Below, one piece after another: positions 46,296-55,702 of a stretch of 64,000 nt of DNA. This stretch comes from Halalkalibacter sp. APA_J-10(15) (GTDB lineage Bacteria > Bacillota > Bacilli > Bacillales > Bacillaceae_D): contig NZ_JALKEV010000021.1 in the NCBI RefSeq assembly GCF_023017105.1, positions 1 to 64,000 of the forward strand, in the 5' to 3' direction. The notes below the pieces were generated by a model. It worked only from the letters and a program-made list of their open reading frames with translations, did not search any database and had not been told where the DNA came from. A program made the translations under genes and the position numbers. The first letter of the stretch is position 1. Every line of letters starts with the position of its first letter.

Positions 46296-46919
46296 ATGGC
46301 AACCGTTTTACAAGCAAATCCGAGAGAAGACTTAAGAGGTTCTGCAACGAGAAAAATACGCAAAAAAGGATATGTACCTGCTGTTATATATGGAAGTAAG
46401 ACAGAGAGTAAGCCTGTGGCAGTTGAAGGAGTAGACCTATTAAAAACGATTCGGGATGTAGGTAAGAACGGATTATTTTCCTTGGATATAGAAGGAAAGT
46501 CAAAACACCAAGTGATGGTACACGACATTCAAGTAGACCCGCTTAAAAATGAATATTTGCATATTGATTTCTTTGAAGTGGATATGCAATCTGAAATTGT
46601 GGCAGAGGTAGCTGTTCAACTTGATGGTGATGCGCCTGGTGAAAAAGAGGGCGGTGTTGTCTCTCACTTATTATATGATTTATCAGTGAAATGTTTACCA
46701 GCTGATATACCTGAAGAAATTGTTGTAGATGTATCAAATTTAGCGATTGGTGATTCCATACAGGTAGCCGATATTCGATCTTCTGTTAAGGTCGATGTCG
46801 TTAATGAAGATGAGGAAACGATTGTAACCGTTCAAGCTCCTGCAGCTGAAGTTGAGCCAGAAGGAACGGAAGCTGAGGAGCCAGAAGTCATTAACGAAAA
46901 GCCTGATAACGAGGAATAA
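46296..46919 (+). CDS. rplY: 50S ribosomal protein bL25, general stress CTC form
   Basis: The 207-residue protein has an N-terminal bL25 5S-rRNA-binding domain ('REDLRGSATRKIRKKGYVPAVIYG'), a C-terminal TL5/CTC beta domain and a very acidic Glu/Asp-rich tail. It binds 5S rRNA. The long form is called Ctc in Bacillus and is stress-induced there. AGAGGTGG precedes the ATG. Confidence 0.96.
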   Translation: MATVLQANPREDLRGSATRKIRKKGYVPAVIYGSKTESKPVAVEGVDLLKTIRDVGKNGLFSLDIEGKSKHQVMVHDIQVDPLKNEYLHIDFFEVDMQSEIVAEVAVQLDGDAPGEKEGGVVSHLLYDLSVKCLPADIPEEIVVDVSNLAIGDSIQVADIRSSVKVDVVNEDEETIVTVQAPAAEVEPEGTEAEEPEVINEKPDNEE

Positions 46920-46940
46920 AGAAATCTATATTATGAAAAT

Positions 46941-46977
46941 AGCCTGTAATGAGATATACTCATTATGGGCTCTTTTA
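46941..46977 (+). terminator. Terminator after rplY
   Basis: AGCCTGTAATGAG pairs with CTCATTATGGGCT (13 pairs with two wobbles), followed by ctttta. Confidence 0.8.
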
Positions 46978-47054
46978 CAGTGAATTGTGAGGGCCTTACC
47001 AAATGTGGGGTAGATATGAGCTGCCACGTGTGGATTGTAAGGGAGAGAATAGCC

Positions 47055-47612
47055 TTGAAATTAATTGTTGGACTAGGAAATCCAGGTGAAAAATATCGAG
47101 GAACACGCCACAATGTAGGCTTTGACTGTATTGACTATTGTGCGAAAGAGCTAGGAATTGAACTTAATCAATTGAAGTTTAAAAGCTTGTACGGTAAGGG
47201 ACTTGTTAATGGCGAAAAAGTGATTTTGTTGAAGCCACTAACGTATATGAATTTATCTGGTGAAGCGATACGTATGATTAGGGATTATTACAAATTGTCC
47301 GTTGAGGATCTTGTTGTCATTTATGACGATATGGACTTGCCACCCGGAAAGATTCGCTTACGGCAAAAAGGGAGTGCGGGTGGTCATAATGGGATTAAGT
47401 CCACTATTCAACAGTTAGGCACGAATGAGTTTAATCGAATTCGAATTGGGATTAATCGACCTGATCCAGGTCAATCGGTTGTAGATTATGTCCTCGGTAG
47501 CTATAAGCCTGAGGAAAAAGAATTTGTATCAAATGCCGTGAAACAAGCTACAGAAGCAGTAGAGGCCTGGACAGAGATGCCTTTCCTTCAAGTGATGAAT
47601 CGTTTTAATTAG
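47055..47612 (+). CDS. pth: Peptidyl-tRNA hydrolase (SpoVC)
   Basis: The 185-residue enzyme recycles peptidyl-tRNAs. It has 'VGLGNPGEKYRGTRHNVGFD' with catalytic His19, 'LLKPLTYMNLSGEA', 'YDDMDLPPGKIRLRQKGSAGGHNGIKS' and 'RIRIGINRP'. The TTG at 47055, with AAGGGAGA eight bases upstream, gives the normal length. The ATG-started extension from 46965 would run through the rplY terminator and has no family match. Confidence 0.96.
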   Translation: MKLIVGLGNPGEKYRGTRHNVGFDCIDYCAKELGIELNQLKFKSLYGKGLVNGEKVILLKPLTYMNLSGEAIRMIRDYYKLSVEDLVVIYDDMDLPPGKIRLRQKGSAGGHNGIKSTIQQLGTNEFNRIRIGINRPDPGQSVVDYVLGSYKPEEKEFVSNAVKQATEAVEAWTEMPFLQVMNRFN

Positions 47613-47643
47613 TGTATAGGTCATGTTCAATTCGCTCATACTA
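47613..47643 (+). promoter_or_regulatory. Candidate sigma-F/G promoter of fin
   Basis: TGTATA, 18 nt, CATACTA lies directly after the pth stop. fin is transcribed by sigma-F, and later sigma-G, in B. subtilis. Confidence 0.55.
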
Positions 47644-47676
47644 ATGACAAGTATACGGGTGAAAGGAGCGCTAGTA

Positions 47677-47904
47677 TTGGCTATTCATTATCAATGTAGG
47701 CATTGTCATGCAAAGGTTGGGACGATTGAACATTCCATACATGCAAACGTATTAGGCTTTGATATGCTCACGAGTACAGAGCGAACCGAGATGGTATCGT
47801 ATTTGGAAAATGGTGATATACACGTAAAGGTCATTTGTGATGATTGTCATGAAGCACTTATTCGAAATCCTGACTTGCATGAAGTCGATATTGTCGTACA
47901 ATAG
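47677..47904 (+). CDS. fin: Fin (YabK), anti-sigma-F factor
   Basis: The 75-residue zinc-binding protein has two C-x-x-C pairs (Cys7/Cys10 and Cys54/Cys57) and the family core 'LGFDMLTSTERTEMVSYLENGDIHV'. Fin shuts down sigma-F to allow the switch to sigma-G in the forespore. The TTG at 47677 with AAAGGAG eight bases upstream gives M-A-I-H-Y, like M-A-L-H-Y in B. subtilis. The longer frame from 47623 has no support. Confidence 0.93.
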   Translation: MAIHYQCRHCHAKVGTIEHSIHANVLGFDMLTSTERTEMVSYLENGDIHVKVICDDCHEALIRNPDLHEVDIVVQ

Positions 47905-47946
47905 AGGGAGACTCTATTTTAAAATGAGAGGATTATTACAAGGCTT

Positions 47947-47995
47947 CGAAGGTATCTCAAAGGATAACGTGCCCTTTTGAGATGCCTTCCTTTTC
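47947..47995 (+). terminator. Terminator after fin
   Basis: GAAGGTATCTCAAAGG pairs with CCTTTTGAGATGCCTTC, followed by ctttt. Confidence 0.85.
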
Positions 47996-48098
47996 TATGG
48001 CAGGAACTTTAGTTACAGAGCACGAATACAAAAGAAATAGCATTCATACATATATTATCATGTTGAACGTGAGGTTAAGACATAACAGGGGGAGAAGT

Positions 48099-51000
48099 AT
48101 GAAAGGATTGCAACAGTATTTTCGTACAAGTGAAGATATACAAACGATTGCTACAACAGTCAAATCTGGAATGAAGGAGCAGCTAATAACGGGACTAACA
48201 GGTTCAGCTAGAGCGTTGTTTGCTTCGTCATTGTTTCTAGAAACGTCACAGCCGATGCTGATCGTCACACATAATTTATATCAAGCACAGAAGCTCTATG
48301 AGGACTTTATTGAATTCTTAAACGAGGATCAAGTTCTATTATATCCTGTAAATGAGCTTATTTCAGCCGAAATAGCCGTTGCTAGTCCGGAAATGAAAGC
48401 GCAACGCATTGAGGTGTTAAATAAGCTTGTACAATCATTTAATGGTGTAGTGATTGTTCCTATAGCTGGAATGAGAAGACAGCTTCCTCCAAAACATGTC
48501 TGGGAGCTTCATCAGCTTGAATTGAAAGTCGGATTGGATATAGGTGATACGACGAAGCTACTTGATCAGCTTATTACTATGGGTTTCCAAAGAGTAGATA
48601 TGGTCGCCTCGCCAGGTGAAGTGAGCGTACGTGGAGGTATTATTGATCTGTATCCGCTTACAGTCACGAATCCGATTCGAATTGAATTATTTGATACAGA
48701 GATTGATTCAATTCGTAGTTTTCAAGTTGAAACGCAACGTTCGGAGGAGGAAATGCAAAGTGTACTCATTTCTCCAGTACAGGAAGTGCTATTACGCCAT
48801 GACGATTATAAGCGAGCGGAGGAACGCTTAAGAAGTAAGCTTTCTAGTACGGTCACAAAAATTAAATCTAAGGAAATAAAAGAAAAACTAACACAGCATA
48901 TATCTTTTGAAGTAGGGCAGCTAAAACAGCAAACATCGTTTCAAGGAATGTATAAATACATGTCTCTTTACTATGAGGAAGAGTACTCGCTTGTATCCTA
49001 TTTACGAGAAGATACGTGTATTTTGTTTGATGAAATGTCACGAATTAAAGAAATGGCCGATCATTTAGATCAAGAGGAAGCGCAATGGAGTATGGCGTTA
49101 TTAGAGCAAGGAGAGATGGTTCATGACGTTAGGATGTCTCTCCCTGTATTTGAAGAAATTAAACAAAAGCGTTTTTCATCAATCTATTTATCTTTATTTT
49201 TAAAGCATGTTCCGTCGACAAATCCAGAAAACATCATGTCTATTACATGTAAGTCGATGCAGGAGTTTCATGGGCAATTACCTTTATTAAAGTCTGAGGT
49301 GGAGCGTTGGCTGAAACAAGATCAAGCGCTTGTCTTTTTAGCGAGTTCAACTGATCGAGCAAAGCGCTTAGTTTTACAGCTTGAAGAAGAGGGGATTGAT
49401 AGTCAGCTTGTTGAGGACCAGACGGAATTAATCCCTGGAAAAGTTCATATGATGGTAGGTGCGCTTCATAAAGGCTTTGAGCTGCCAAAGAGCAAACTCG
49501 TTGTCATTACAGAGGAAGAGATTTTTGCGAAAAAAGCGGTCAAACGGCCACAGCGTAAGAACAAATTGTCAAATGCTGAGCGAATAAAAAGTTATTCTGA
49601 ATTAAAAGTGGGAGATTTAATTGTTCACACGAATCATGGGATTGGGAAATATTTAGGTGTAGAAACGTTAGAGATAAATGGTCTTCATAAAGATTACTTA
49701 CATTTGCGTTATGCTGGAAATGACAAGCTGTATGTGCCAGTTGAACAAATCGACCAAGTGCAAAAATATGTTGGCTCAGAAGAAAAAGACCCGAAAATCT
49801 ACGCATTGGGTGGAAATGATTGGAAGAAAGTAAAGAAAAAAGTACAATCATCTGTAGAAGATATAGCGGATGATTTGATTAAATTGTATGCTGAGCGTGA
49901 GGCGAGTAAAGGCTTCGCTTTTGCAAAGGATACTGAGGAGCAAAGAACGTTTGAGTCATCGTTTCCTTATCAAGAAACGGAAGATCAAATTCGAGCAAGC
50001 GATGAAATTAAAGAGGATATGGAAAAAGGGCGTCCAATGGATCGTCTATTATGTGGAGATGTAGGTTACGGGAAGACTGAGGTAGCTATTCGGGCAGCAT
50101 TTAAAGCGATTATGGATGAGAAGCAAGTAGCCATCTTAGTTCCAACGACGATTCTAGCGCAACAGCACTATGAAACGATTAAAGAGCGTTTTGCCGATCA
50201 TCCTATTAACATTGGTGTATTAAGTCGTTTCCGCTCTCGAAAGGAGCAAAATGAAACATTAAAAGGATTAAAGGCTGGTTCGATTGATTTAATTGTAGGT
50301 ACTCACCGTTTGTTATCAAAAGATGTGGAATATAAGGATCTCGGTTTGCTAATTGTTGATGAGGAGCAACGGTTTGGTGTTACACACAAAGAAAAGATAA
50401 AAAAACTTAAGGCAAATATCGACGTACTGACGTTAACTGCGACACCTATTCCTCGTACGTTACATATGTCAATGTTAGGTGTCCGTGATCTATCTGTCAT
50501 AGAGACACCTCCAGAGAATCGATTTCCTGTTCAGACGTATGTCGTTGAATACAATGGAGCACTAATACGTGAAGCTATTGAACGTGAGTTGTCGCGTGGT
50601 GGTCAAGTTTATTTCTTATACAATCGGGTGGATGATATTGAGCGGATGACTGAGCAAATTTCTATGCTTGTTCCAGATGCGCGTGTTAGCTATGCGCATG
50701 GACAAATGAATGAAAGAGAATTAGAAACGATTATGCTGGACTTCCTTGAAGGTAATAGTGATGTGCTTGTGACGACGACGATTATTGAAACAGGTGTCGA
50801 TATACCAAATGTTAATACGCTTATCATCTACAATGCAGATAAAATGGGTCTATCACAGCTGTACCAAATTCGAGGGCGTGTGGGTCGTTCGAATCGGGTT
50901 GCCTATGCATACTTTACGTATCAACGCGACAAAGTTTTAACAGAAGTAGCAGAAAAACGTTTGCAGGCTATTAAAGAATTTACTGAGTTAGGCTCTGGAT

Positions 51001-51632
51001 TTAAAATTGCGATGCGTGATTTGTCTATTCGTGGTGCGGGGAATTTATTAGGAGCGCAGCAGCATGGGTTTATTGAATCAGTTGGATTCGATTTGTATTC
51101 ACAAATGCTAAAAGAAGCTATTGATGAGCGAAAAGGTGATAAGCCTACAGAGAAACCATTTGCAGTTGAATTAGATGTGAAGGTTGATGCTTACATTCCT
51201 GAAAGCTTTATTCAAGATGCTCAACAGAAGATCGAAATTTATAAACGATTTAAAGGGGCTAGCACGGTTGAAGATATTGGTGATTTACGCGATGAAATCT
51301 TCGATCGCTTTGGAGAATATCCAAAGCAGGTTGATTTCCTGCTACGGTTAACGAATATCAAGCTGATTGCAAATAAAATTCGAATTGAAAAGATTTCCGA
51401 GCAGAAGGATCAAATCGAGATTTTGATATCTGAGGAAACGACGCAAACAATCGACGGTGCCAAATTAATGGAACTCATTCTTCCTATTGGAAGGGAGGTT
51501 AATATTGGCACAAATAATCGTCAAATCAAATGTACAATTAAGACGAAATCATTAACGGACGAGCAAATACTTGATCGAATGGAAAAAGTAATGGATTCTA
51601 TTCCACGAACTCAAAAAAGCCTCACTTCATAA
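48099..51632 (+). CDS. mfd: Transcription-repair coupling factor
   Basis: The 1177-residue protein has the same length as B. subtilis Mfd. It has the UvrB-like N-terminal part ('SGSARALFASS', 'LLYPVNELISAEIAVASPE'), the RNA-polymerase-interacting domain (about 470-545, 'ELKVGDLIVHTNHGIGKYLG') and an SF2 motor with Walker A 'GDVGYGKTEVA' (Lys659) and Walker B 'DEEQ' (754-757). The C-terminal TRCF domain follows. It removes stalled RNA polymerase and recruits UvrA. The ATG at 48099 has AGGGGGAG just upstream. The extra 39 residues of the longer frame overlap the fin terminator. Confidence 0.97.
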   Translation: MKGLQQYFRTSEDIQTIATTVKSGMKEQLITGLTGSARALFASSLFLETSQPMLIVTHNLYQAQKLYEDFIEFLNEDQVLLYPVNELISAEIAVASPEMKAQRIEVLNKLVQSFNGVVIVPIAGMRRQLPPKHVWELHQLELKVGLDIGDTTKLLDQLITMGFQRVDMVASPGEVSVRGGIIDLYPLTVTNPIRIELFDTEIDSIRSFQVETQRSEEEMQSVLISPVQEVLLRHDDYKRAEERLRSKLSSTVTKIKSKEIKEKLTQHISFEVGQLKQQTSFQGMYKYMSLYYEEEYSLVSYLREDTCILFDEMSRIKEMADHLDQEEAQWSMALLEQGEMVHDVRMSLPVFEEIKQKRFSSIYLSLFLKHVPSTNPENIMSITCKSMQEFHGQLPLLKSEVERWLKQDQALVFLASSTDRAKRLVLQLEEEGIDSQLVEDQTELIPGKVHMMVGALHKGFELPKSKLVVITEEEIFAKKAVKRPQRKNKLSNAERIKSYSELKVGDLIVHTNHGIGKYLGVETLEINGLHKDYLHLRYAGNDKLYVPVEQIDQVQKYVGSEEKDPKIYALGGNDWKKVKKKVQSSVEDIADDLIKLYAEREASKGFAFAKDTEEQRTFESSFPYQETEDQIRASDEIKEDMEKGRPMDRLLCGDVGYGKTEVAIRAAFKAIMDEKQVAILVPTTILAQQHYETIKERFADHPINIGVLSRFRSRKEQNETLKGLKAGSIDLIVGTHRLLSKDVEYKDLGLLIVDEEQRFGVTHKEKIKKLKANIDVLTLTATPIPRTLHMSMLGVRDLSVIETPPENRFPVQTYVVEYNGALIREAIERELSRGGQVYFLYNRVDDIERMTEQISMLVPDARVSYAHGQMNERELETIMLDFLEGNSDVLVTTTIIETGVDIPNVNTLIIYNADKMGLSQLYQIRGRVGRSNRVAYAYFTYQRDKVLTEVAEKRLQAIKEFTELGSGFKIAMRDLSIRGAGNLLGAQQHGFIESVGFDLYSQMLKEAIDERKGDKPTEKPFAVELDVKVDAYIPESFIQDAQQKIEIYKRFKGASTVEDIGDLRDEIFDRFGEYPKQVDFLLRLTNIKLIANKIRIEKISEQKDQIEILISEETTQTIDGAKLMELILPIGREVNIGTNNRQIKCTIKTKSLTDEQILDRMEKVMDSIPRTQKSLTS

Positions 51633-51663
51633 TTGCTAATGTACTGAAAGACTTATGTGCTTA

Positions 51664-51706
51664 AGGGCACCGAAAAAATTTGGGTTTTAACTTTTTCGGT
51701 GCCCTC
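51664..51706 (+). terminator. CACTGAAAAA-family hairpin acting as mfd terminator
   Basis: AGGGCACCGAAAAA pairs perfectly with TTTTTCGGTGCCCT around a roughly 14-nt loop, followed by cggtttgttt. A compensatory A-to-G/T-to-C change (CACCG / CGGTG instead of CACTG / CAGTG) keeps pairing, so the fold is under selection. Confidence 0.75.
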
Positions 51707-51778
51707 GGTTTGTTTGGTTCAGTACGCTCTAATTGTTGAATTGGGAAATTTAGCTAAGTGGATAAAATGAGTAATTGG

Positions 51779-51808
51779 TGAATAGTTCTTTTTTTACGAA
51801 AGATACTA
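51779..51808 (+). promoter_or_regulatory. Sigma-G promoter of spoVT
   Basis: TGAATA, 17 nt, GATACTA. This fits the sigma-G consensus TGAATA-N17-CATACTA with one mismatch. spoVT is a sigma-G gene in B. subtilis. Confidence 0.75.
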
Positions 51809-51812
51809 TAGC

Positions 51813-51840
51813 TAAGAAAAGAAATGGATATTTTTCTTAT
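51813..51840 (+). repeat. AAGAAAA...TTTTTCTTA hairpin at the 5' end of the spoVT transcript
   Basis: TAAGAAAA (51813-51820), a 10-nt loop, TTTTTCTTA. It lies at the predicted transcription start of spoVT and belongs to the same type as the elements before ispE and spoVG. Confidence 0.5.
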
Positions 51841-51887
51841 CACTTACCATCAAGTGAATACATCATTAGAAAGTGAGGCAATAACGT

Positions 51888-52427
51888 ATGAAAGCTACAG
51901 GTATCGTTCGTCGTATTGATGATTTAGGACGGGTTGTCATTCCGAAAGAAATTAGACGGACTCTTCGTATTCGTGAAGGTGACCCTTTGGAGATTTTTGT
52001 TGACCGTGACGGGGAAGTTATTTTAAAGAAATATTCACCAATATCAGAGCTTGGCGATTTTGCGAAGGAGTATGCAGAAGCTCTCTATGATAGTTTGAAT
52101 CATTTTGTTTTAATTGCTGATCGAGATACTTTTATTGCTGTAGCAGGTGCACCGAAAAAAGAGTTCTTAAATAAAGCAGTTGGTCAGGTTATTGAAAAAG
52201 TAATCGATGGTCGAAAAACTGAACTTGTGACATCCCAAGGTGATTATAACATCGTTAGCGATCATCAGGATGATTTGAAAGGGTATGTGGCAACGCCAAT
52301 TATCGCCAATGGTGATCCGATTGGTGCGGTTGTGATCTTTAGTCGCGATGAAGAGTTGACAGGTGCGATGGAGCAGAAGCTGGCTGAAACTGCCGCTGGT
52401 TTCCTTGCTCGGCAAATGGAGCAGTAA
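51888..52427 (+). CDS. spoVT: Stage V sporulation protein T
   Basis: The 179-residue protein has an AbrB-like N-terminal DNA-binding domain (1-50, 'TGIVRRIDDLGRVVIPKEIRRTL') and a GAF-like C-terminal domain (about 58-178). It modulates sigma-G genes in the forespore and influences germination. AGTGAGG precedes the ATG. A sigma-G promoter lies 80 nt upstream. Confidence 0.97.
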   Translation: MKATGIVRRIDDLGRVVIPKEIRRTLRIREGDPLEIFVDRDGEVILKKYSPISELGDFAKEYAEALYDSLNHFVLIADRDTFIAVAGAPKKEFLNKAVGQVIEKVIDGRKTELVTSQGDYNIVSDHQDDLKGYVATPIIANGDPIGAVVIFSRDEELTGAMEQKLAETAAGFLARQMEQ

Positions 52428-52511
52428 GAAAGGATAAGGAAGAGAGAATATTTTCTTGAACAACAGCCTGTTAAAGCCTTAATTATTTCAATTTTATATT
52501 TTCTCTATACG

Positions 52512-52549
52512 AAGGTCGTTACAATGTTTTTTAGTTGTAGCGACCTTTT
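52512..52549 (+). terminator. Terminator after spoVT
   Basis: AAGGTCGTTACAA pairs with TTGTAGCGACCTT, followed by tta. Confidence 0.75.
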
Positions 52550-52637
52550 AGCTGTTATAACCCTATATTTTCTTTGCCGTTTGGCCCAACTTTCAGTATG
52601 ATAATACGTAACGGAAAAAAAGTGAGGAGAATAGCTA

Positions 52638-54233
52638 GTGCAGGAACAACAGCAAATGATGAAAGGGCTAGCCGTTGTATCAATAGCCGCATTAATAGCA
52701 AAAGTGTTAAGTGCGATTTATCGTGTGCCTTTTCAAAATCTAGCAGGAGATGTAGGTTTTTATGTTTATCAACAAATCTATCCATTATATGGGATCGTTA
52801 TGGTGTTATCCATGTATGGCTTACCTGTCGCACTATCAAGAAAAAGAGTGGAGCTTCTTGAATTAGGTAAAAAGAAGGAAGCGAGACAATTAACGGCTTT
52901 ATTTTTTTATAGTTTATTGCTAATGGTTGTGCTCATATGGTTAATCATATATTTCCAAGCAGGAACGATTGCAACGATAATGGGAGATGCTCAGTTAAAA
53001 GAACCTCTTCAAGCAATGAGCTATATTTTATTTGTTATTCCTTTTTTAAGTGTCGGGCGTGGCTATGCACAAAGTGAAGGGGAGCTTATATCGACGGCTG
53101 TTTCACATATTGGTGAACAAATTATTCGTGTGTCAGTCATCATCGGCCTTACAGTTTATTTTGTATACTATGGGTTCGATGCTTACCAAATCGGAGCAGG
53201 AGCAGCTTATGGTTCTTGGATAGGGGCGGGGTGTGGCGTCTTCTTGCTGTTAATCATGACAAGAGGTAATTGGTTCAAACAAGTATGGATTGTCCAGACA
53301 AACTCTACTTCGTTTAAGCAGTTGCTACCTATCTGCCTTTCGCTAGTAAAGCATAGCTTCTATATTTGCATGAGTGTTCTTGTGCTCATATTGTTTCAGC
53401 TTGTTGATGCATTTACAATCGTTCGTTTACTGGAATCTTCGGGTATGGATTCATTAACAGCATATATTGAAAAAGCGGTCTATGATCGTGGACAGCCTCT
53501 TATTCAAGTAGGGGCAGTGTTAACGACTACATTTACGTTAGCATTGGTTCCAATGATTACAAAGGCTGTTACAGCAGGACAACCGAAAGAAGCAAAACGC
53601 CATCAACAGACTGCTTTTCGATTAACATTCTTAATAGCAGGAGCGGCAACGATCGGATTGTTCATCATTATGAACGAGACGAATCATATGTTATTTACAG
53701 ATGGAAAGGGTTCAGATGTTCTTAGGGTATTAGTACTTGTGATTTTGTTGCAATCTCTATTTATCACAATGTCCGCCATTTATCAAGGATACTCCTTTCT
53801 TCATTTACCCTTTATTGCCGTGCTCGTAGGACTTGCAATCAAGATAGCTGGTCAGTTTCTTTTTGTCACTCACCTAGGTGTAATGGGAGCAGCATGGTCA
53901 ACCGTTATTGGGTTTGTCTGTATGCTAGTCTATTTAATGTATAATGGGTATAAAAGACGGATTCTTTCGTTTGGCCGTATTCGTTCATATAGTACGATTC
54001 TTGTTGTATTAATAGGATTGGCGGTTGTTAGCTTTGCATTTAAGCAATGGCTTATTCTGTTTATACAGGAATCGAACCGTTTATATGACACTCTTATAGC
54101 AGTATCTACCTCGTTCGTTGGTATGGTGGTAGTTATGGTTACAATTAGCCTTCTTCCTGTATTTAGCAAAAGCGAATGGGAGATGGTACCTGTGTTGAAT
54201 AAAATGAGAACAATCGTCATGAAAAGAAGGTGA
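52638..54233 (+). CDS. yabM: MOP-superfamily flippase YabM (SpoVB/MurJ-like)
   Basis: The 531-residue membrane protein has about 14 hydrophobic helices and the family start 'GLAVVSIAALIAKVLSAIYRVPF' and 'QIYPLYGIVMVLSMYGLPVALS'. It belongs to the SpoVB/YtgP group of polysaccharide or lipid II flippases. The substrate is not certain. It starts with GTG, with GAGGAG upstream. It overlaps the mazG frame only at its stop codon. The position between spoVT and mazG is that of yabM in B. subtilis. Confidence 0.93.
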   Translation: MQEQQQMMKGLAVVSIAALIAKVLSAIYRVPFQNLAGDVGFYVYQQIYPLYGIVMVLSMYGLPVALSRKRVELLELGKKKEARQLTALFFYSLLLMVVLIWLIIYFQAGTIATIMGDAQLKEPLQAMSYILFVIPFLSVGRGYAQSEGELISTAVSHIGEQIIRVSVIIGLTVYFVYYGFDAYQIGAGAAYGSWIGAGCGVFLLLIMTRGNWFKQVWIVQTNSTSFKQLLPICLSLVKHSFYICMSVLVLILFQLVDAFTIVRLLESSGMDSLTAYIEKAVYDRGQPLIQVGAVLTTTFTLALVPMITKAVTAGQPKEAKRHQQTAFRLTFLIAGAATIGLFIIMNETNHMLFTDGKGSDVLRVLVLVILLQSLFITMSAIYQGYSFLHLPFIAVLVGLAIKIAGQFLFVTHLGVMGAAWSTVIGFVCMLVYLMYNGYKRRILSFGRIRSYSTILVVLIGLAVVSFAFKQWLILFIQESNRLYDTLIAVSTSFVGMVVVMVTISLLPVFSKSEWEMVPVLNKMRTIVMKRR

Positions 54234-54238
54234 ATAAG

Positions 54239-55702
54239 ATGAAAAAAATAACAGTCATTGGCTTAGGTGCTGGTGGTCTTGAGCAAATGTCATTAGGTAT
54301 ATATCGTTATATAACAAAGCACAAAAAACTCCTTGTTCGGACAATGGAGCATCCAGCGATCAAGGAGCTGGAAGCAGAAGGGGTTGTCATTGAGTCGTTT
54401 GATCATTTGTATGAAGAATATGATGATTTTGAAAGGGTTTATGAAGCGATTGTCGAACAATTAAAAGAAAAGAATGATACAGAATTGATATATGCCGTAC
54501 CAGGTCATCCATTTGTCGCAGAAAGAACGGTTCAATTATTAAAGGATGATCAAGACGTGACGCTACACGTATTAGGTGGACAAAGCTTTTTAGATGACAT
54601 GTACACAGCGTTACAAGTTGATCCAATTGAAGGCTGTCAGATCATTGACGGGACAAGCATGAATAGAGATGAGCTTGAGCTGACTCATCATATGATTATT
54701 GTACAAGTGTATGATTCGTATATTGCCTCAGAAGTGAAGTTAACATTGATGGATCGCCTACCCGATGATTATGAGGTGACGATTGTGACGGCGGCTGGCT
54801 CTCGTGATCAAATCATTAAAACCGTACCATTGTATGAGCTTGATCGTGATCTAGCTCTTTCTAATTTAACGGCTGTCTACGTCCCTCCAGTTAAGAATGA
54901 TCAGTTATTATATGGGGAATTCGATGCGTTGCGTCAAGTTATTGCCAAGCTTCGTGGGCCTGGTGGTTGTCCGTGGGATCAGAAGCAGACGCATGCTTCA
55001 TTAAAGAAATATTTATTAGAAGAAGCGTATGAAGTATTAGAAGCGATTGATCAAGAGGATGATGAGCATTTAATCGAGGAATTAGGCGATGTCCTCTTGC
55101 AGGTCATGCTGCATGCACAAATTGGTGAAGATGAAGGCTATTTTTCAATTGACGATGTTGTCCGTTCGCTAACAGAAAAGATGATACGACGTCACCCTCA
55201 TGTGTTCGGTGATGTGAAGGTAAAGGACATTGACGATGTTGTCCTAAACTGGGATGTGATCAAACAGCAAGAAAAGGGGCAACAGCCTGAGCAGCTGCTG
55301 TTAGATGGAGTTCCAAAGGGAATTGCCGCGTTAATAGAGGCGAAGAAGCTTCAAAAGCAAGCGGCAAAGGTTGGCTTTGATTGGTCAGAGGCAGCTCCGA
55401 TTCTCGTCAAGCTACAAGAAGAGATTGGAGAATTCCTACAAGAAGTGAAGGACGAGCGTATGAATGAAATGACGAAAGAGCTCGGTGATATGTTGTTTGT
55501 CGTAACGAACTTGGCTCGTTTTTATGGAATAGATGCTGAAGAAGCGTTATTAGGAGCTAATCAGAAATTTAGAAGGCGCTTTAATCATATTGAAATGGTT
55601 ACGCGAGAACGAGGATTGGCCATGTCGAATCTGACTCTGGAGCAATTAGATGATATTTGGGAAGAAGCAAAACAATTAGAGAAAGAAGGGGATTTAACAT
55701 GA
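54239..55702 (+). CDS. mazG: YabN: tetrapyrrole-methylase/MazG fusion, nucleoside triphosphate pyrophosphohydrolase
   Basis: The 487-residue protein has an N-terminal tetrapyrrole-methylase-fold domain (about 1-220, 'VIGLGAGGLEQMSLGIYR' and 'YAVPGHPFVAERTVQLL'). Two MazG-type helical pyrophosphohydrolase regions follow ('LRGPGGCPWDQKQTHASLKKYLLEEAYE' and 'ELGDVLLQVMLHAQIG', then a second copy near 380-470). It cleans abnormal nucleotides. The N-terminal domain's role is unknown. The ATG at 54239 has AAGGTGA six bases upstream. The GTG at 54230 overlaps the yabM stop. Confidence 0.94.
   Translation: MKKITVIGLGAGGLEQMSLGIYRYITKHKKLLVRTMEHPAIKELEAEGVVIESFDHLYEEYDDFERVYEAIVEQLKEKNDTELIYAVPGHPFVAERTVQLLKDDQDVTLHVLGGQSFLDDMYTALQVDPIEGCQIIDGTSMNRDELELTHHMIIVQVYDSYIASEVKLTLMDRLPDDYEVTIVTAAGSRDQIIKTVPLYELDRDLALSNLTAVYVPPVKNDQLLYGEFDALRQVIAKLRGPGGCPWDQKQTHASLKKYLLEEAYEVLEAIDQEDDEHLIEELGDVLLQVMLHAQIGEDEGYFSIDDVVRSLTEKMIRRHPHVFGDVKVKDIDDVVLNWDVIKQQEKGQQPEQLLLDGVPKGIAALIEAKKLQKQAAKVGFDWSEAAPILVKLQEEIGEFLQEVKDERMNEMTKELGDMLFVVTNLARFYGIDAEEALLGANQKFRRRFNHIEMVTRERGLAMSNLTLEQLDDIWEEAKQLEKEGDLT

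Noticed and set aside
46965-47054. N-terminal extension of pth from an upstream ATG
   Set aside because: It runs through the rplY terminator hairpin. The TTG at 47055 with a good ribosome-binding site gives the family length and start.
47982-48098. N-terminal extension of mfd
   Set aside because: It overlaps the fin terminator and has no homology to Mfd. ATG 48099 restores exactly 1177 residues.
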